This document shows positions 62,997-64,000 of a DNA stretch of 64,000 nucleotides, one piece after another. The notes below the pieces were generated by a model that saw only the letters and a list, made by a program, of their open reading frames with translations, was not told the DNA's origin and made no database searches. The stretch comes from Deinococcus sp. AB2017081 (GTDB lineage Bacteria; Deinococcota; Deinococci; Deinococcales; Deinococcaceae). The stretch spans positions 1,543,501-1,607,500 of the forward strand of contig NZ_CP140098.1 of assembly GCF_034440735.1 (NCBI RefSeq), written 5' to 3'. Made by a program: the position numbers and the translations under genes. Each line of letters starts with the position of its first letter. Positions within the stretch are counted from its first letter, which is position 1.

Positions 62997-63326
62997 TTAC
63001 GCGCCCTGGTCGCCGTCCACGGTCTTGTCGGGGTTGGTGGCCGCGCCGCTGGCGGGCATCCCGTCCTTCATGCCGCCGTAGGTGCTGGGATTGGCGTCCT
63101 GGCCGTCATTGGCGGCGGGGCGGGGATCGGTCGTGGAACTCACCTGCTGTGCCTGGGACGTGTCGGCCCCGGCATCGGCATTCGCGTCGCTCACGCCCGT
63201 GTACTGACCGGTCGTGGCCGGATCGCCGGGATTCTTCGGCGTGCCCGTGTTCCACTGCGACTGGTCGTTGATGGTGTCCTGCGAGACGTTTGCGTGGGCC
63301 TCGCTGCTCGGCTTGCCTTCTCCCAT
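62997..63326 (-). CDS. Hydrophilic disordered protein
   Basis: 109 residues from ATG 63326 behind GGGAGG. Rich in Gly, Ala, Asp, Asn, Ser, Thr and Gln, with no Cys and a single Trp. Loose repeats such as GVSDANADAGADTSQAQQ and PDKTVDGDQGA. It has the features of hydrophilins/LEA-like proteins, comparable in style, though not in sequence, to the small protein at 8500-8718. No family recognised; a role in desiccation tolerance is speculation. Confidence 0.75.
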   Translation of the reverse strand: MGEGKPSSEAHANVSQDTINDQSQWNTGTPKNPGDPATTGQYTGVSDANADAGADTSQAQQVSSTTDPRPAANDGQDANPSTYGGMKDGMPASGAATNPDKTVDGDQGA

Positions 63327-63472
63327 GATCCAGCCTCCCTGCTCCCGCGGTCGGGGCGCGTGTTGTGTCTGCCCGCCAAGCGTACCCCCCGCCCCGTTGG
63401 CTTTCGGTGGGCGGGCGTTTATGAGAGCTTGCGGCTTGTCCCAGGCCGTGGCGTCCGCCCGCCCTGGCCGCG

Positions 63473-63946
63473 TCAGTTGCCGTCCTGCTCCCCTCGATCC
63501 TCGTCCCGGCCGAAGGTCAGCGCCAGACCCTCGGAGAGCTGTGTCCGCTCCGCTGCGCTGAGCCGGGCTTCGGGGTGCAGGGGCAGATAGGAGCGGTCGG
63601 GCATCCTGCCGGACTCCACCTGCTCGGCCGCCTCGCGCGCTTCGCGGCCGAAGCCCGGGACGCTCGCGTTGAACTTGCTGCGGCCCTCCTCCACGTGCCG
63701 CGTGAGCAGCCACGACACGGGGGCCACGTTGGAGTACCACGGCCACACGGTCGCGTGGCTGTGGCAGTCGGCGCACGCGCGGGCGAACAGCGCCCTGGTG
63801 TCGGGGTCGCTCCACGCGGGCGTGGCGGTCACGGGCGGGTTGCTGTGCGCGCGGCCGTACGGCACGAGCTGGATCAGCACGAACGCGGCGACCAGGCCAA
63901 GCAGGATTCGGGGCAGCAGGGATCGGCGGGTTCGGTTCAGGCGCAT
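63473..63946 (-). CDS. Haem-binding (c-type) membrane-anchored protein
   Basis: 157 residues from ATG 63946 behind CGGAGG. One N-terminal membrane helix (~14-31), then a haem site CADCHSHATVWPWYSNVAP (CxxCH with the W-P-W-Y-S-N-V motif of Haem_bd-type cytochromes). Exported; likely a periplasmic electron carrier or sensor. A longer frame begins at 63988. No partner genes before the window edge. Confidence 0.9.
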   Translation of the reverse strand: MRLNRTRRSLLPRILLGLVAAFVLIQLVPYGRAHSNPPVTATPAWSDPDTRALFARACADCHSHATVWPWYSNVAPVSWLLTRHVEEGRSKFNASVPGFGREAREAAEQVESGRMPDRSYLPLHPEARLSAAERTQLSEGLALTFGRDEDRGEQDGN

Positions 63947-64000
63947 GGCAGTCCTCCGGCGGGCGTGGGCATGCCCCGATTCCCGCACATTCCCGCCCGG

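Overview
The window looks like chromosomal DNA of a Deinococcus species. The evidence is a GC content near 70% in most genes, many start codons lying 5-9 nt downstream of a TANNNT -10 box (leaderless transcripts, typical of the genus), a coproheme decarboxylase (HemQ), the glgX-treZ-treY trehalose/glycogen operon, and a Deinococcus-like GyrB. All assignments come from reading motifs and translated sequence; no database search was run, and GC values are hand counts of sampled 60-base lines.

Layout. 1-2.4 kb: a secreted subtilisin-like lipoprotein followed by a TPR protein that runs off the edge. 2.8-6.7 kb: scpA, trpS (with a probable Fe-S cysteine motif) and a PpiD/SurA-like foldase, all leftward. 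6.7 kb: tRNA-Arg(CCG). 7-11 kb: a SIS-domain protein, a DoxX protein, a small disordered protein and a large beta-helix lipoprotein behind a LacI-type operator. 11-20 kb: dcd, a phosphoesterase, a Bax-inhibitor-type membrane protein, then treY, treZ and glgX. 20.5-23.6 kb: a disordered/PD-(D/E)XK-like protein, ychF and a kynurenine-formamidase-type enzyme. 23.7-32.1 kb: two tandem modules, each a SARP/STAND-like regulator (wHTH-BTAD, P-loop, TPR) followed by a secreted S8 protease. 32.3-34.4 kb: gyrB. 34.6-45.1 kb: a vWA protein, a LysM/phosphodiester-glycosidase protein, rbfA with a 17-codon leader ORF, a thioesterase, a Nudix protein, a BON-LysM protein and a LiaFSR-like sensor/membrane protein/regulator operon. 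45-51 kb: an XRE-cupin regulator with a GNAT, hemQ with an aldo/keto reductase, an NPCBM/delta-60 lipoprotein and a VOC protein. 51-56 kb: an AI-2E-family permease, RodZ and two BMP-type ABC permeases. 56-64 kb: ndk, a diguanylate cyclase, a small lipoprotein, a nitroreductase, an oxidoreductase, an aldo/keto reductase, a type III polyketide synthase, a hydrophilic protein and a haem-binding c-type protein.

How the parts fit. Most of the window is housekeeping, with maltodextrin-to-trehalose conversion and envelope functions prominent. The least ordinary part is 23.6-32.3 kb. Two paralogous regulators of 797 and 798 residues each sit directly upstream of a secreted serine protease. In the second module the regulator's DNA-binding/ATPase half is native high-GC DNA, but its TPR half, the protease and the spacer up to gyrB are about 43-53% GC. 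This looks like a recombination mosaic in which a sensor-plus-protease cassette was exchanged while the signalling half stayed. A third S8/TPR pair at 1-2.4 kb suggests the pairing is a recurring theme in this genome.
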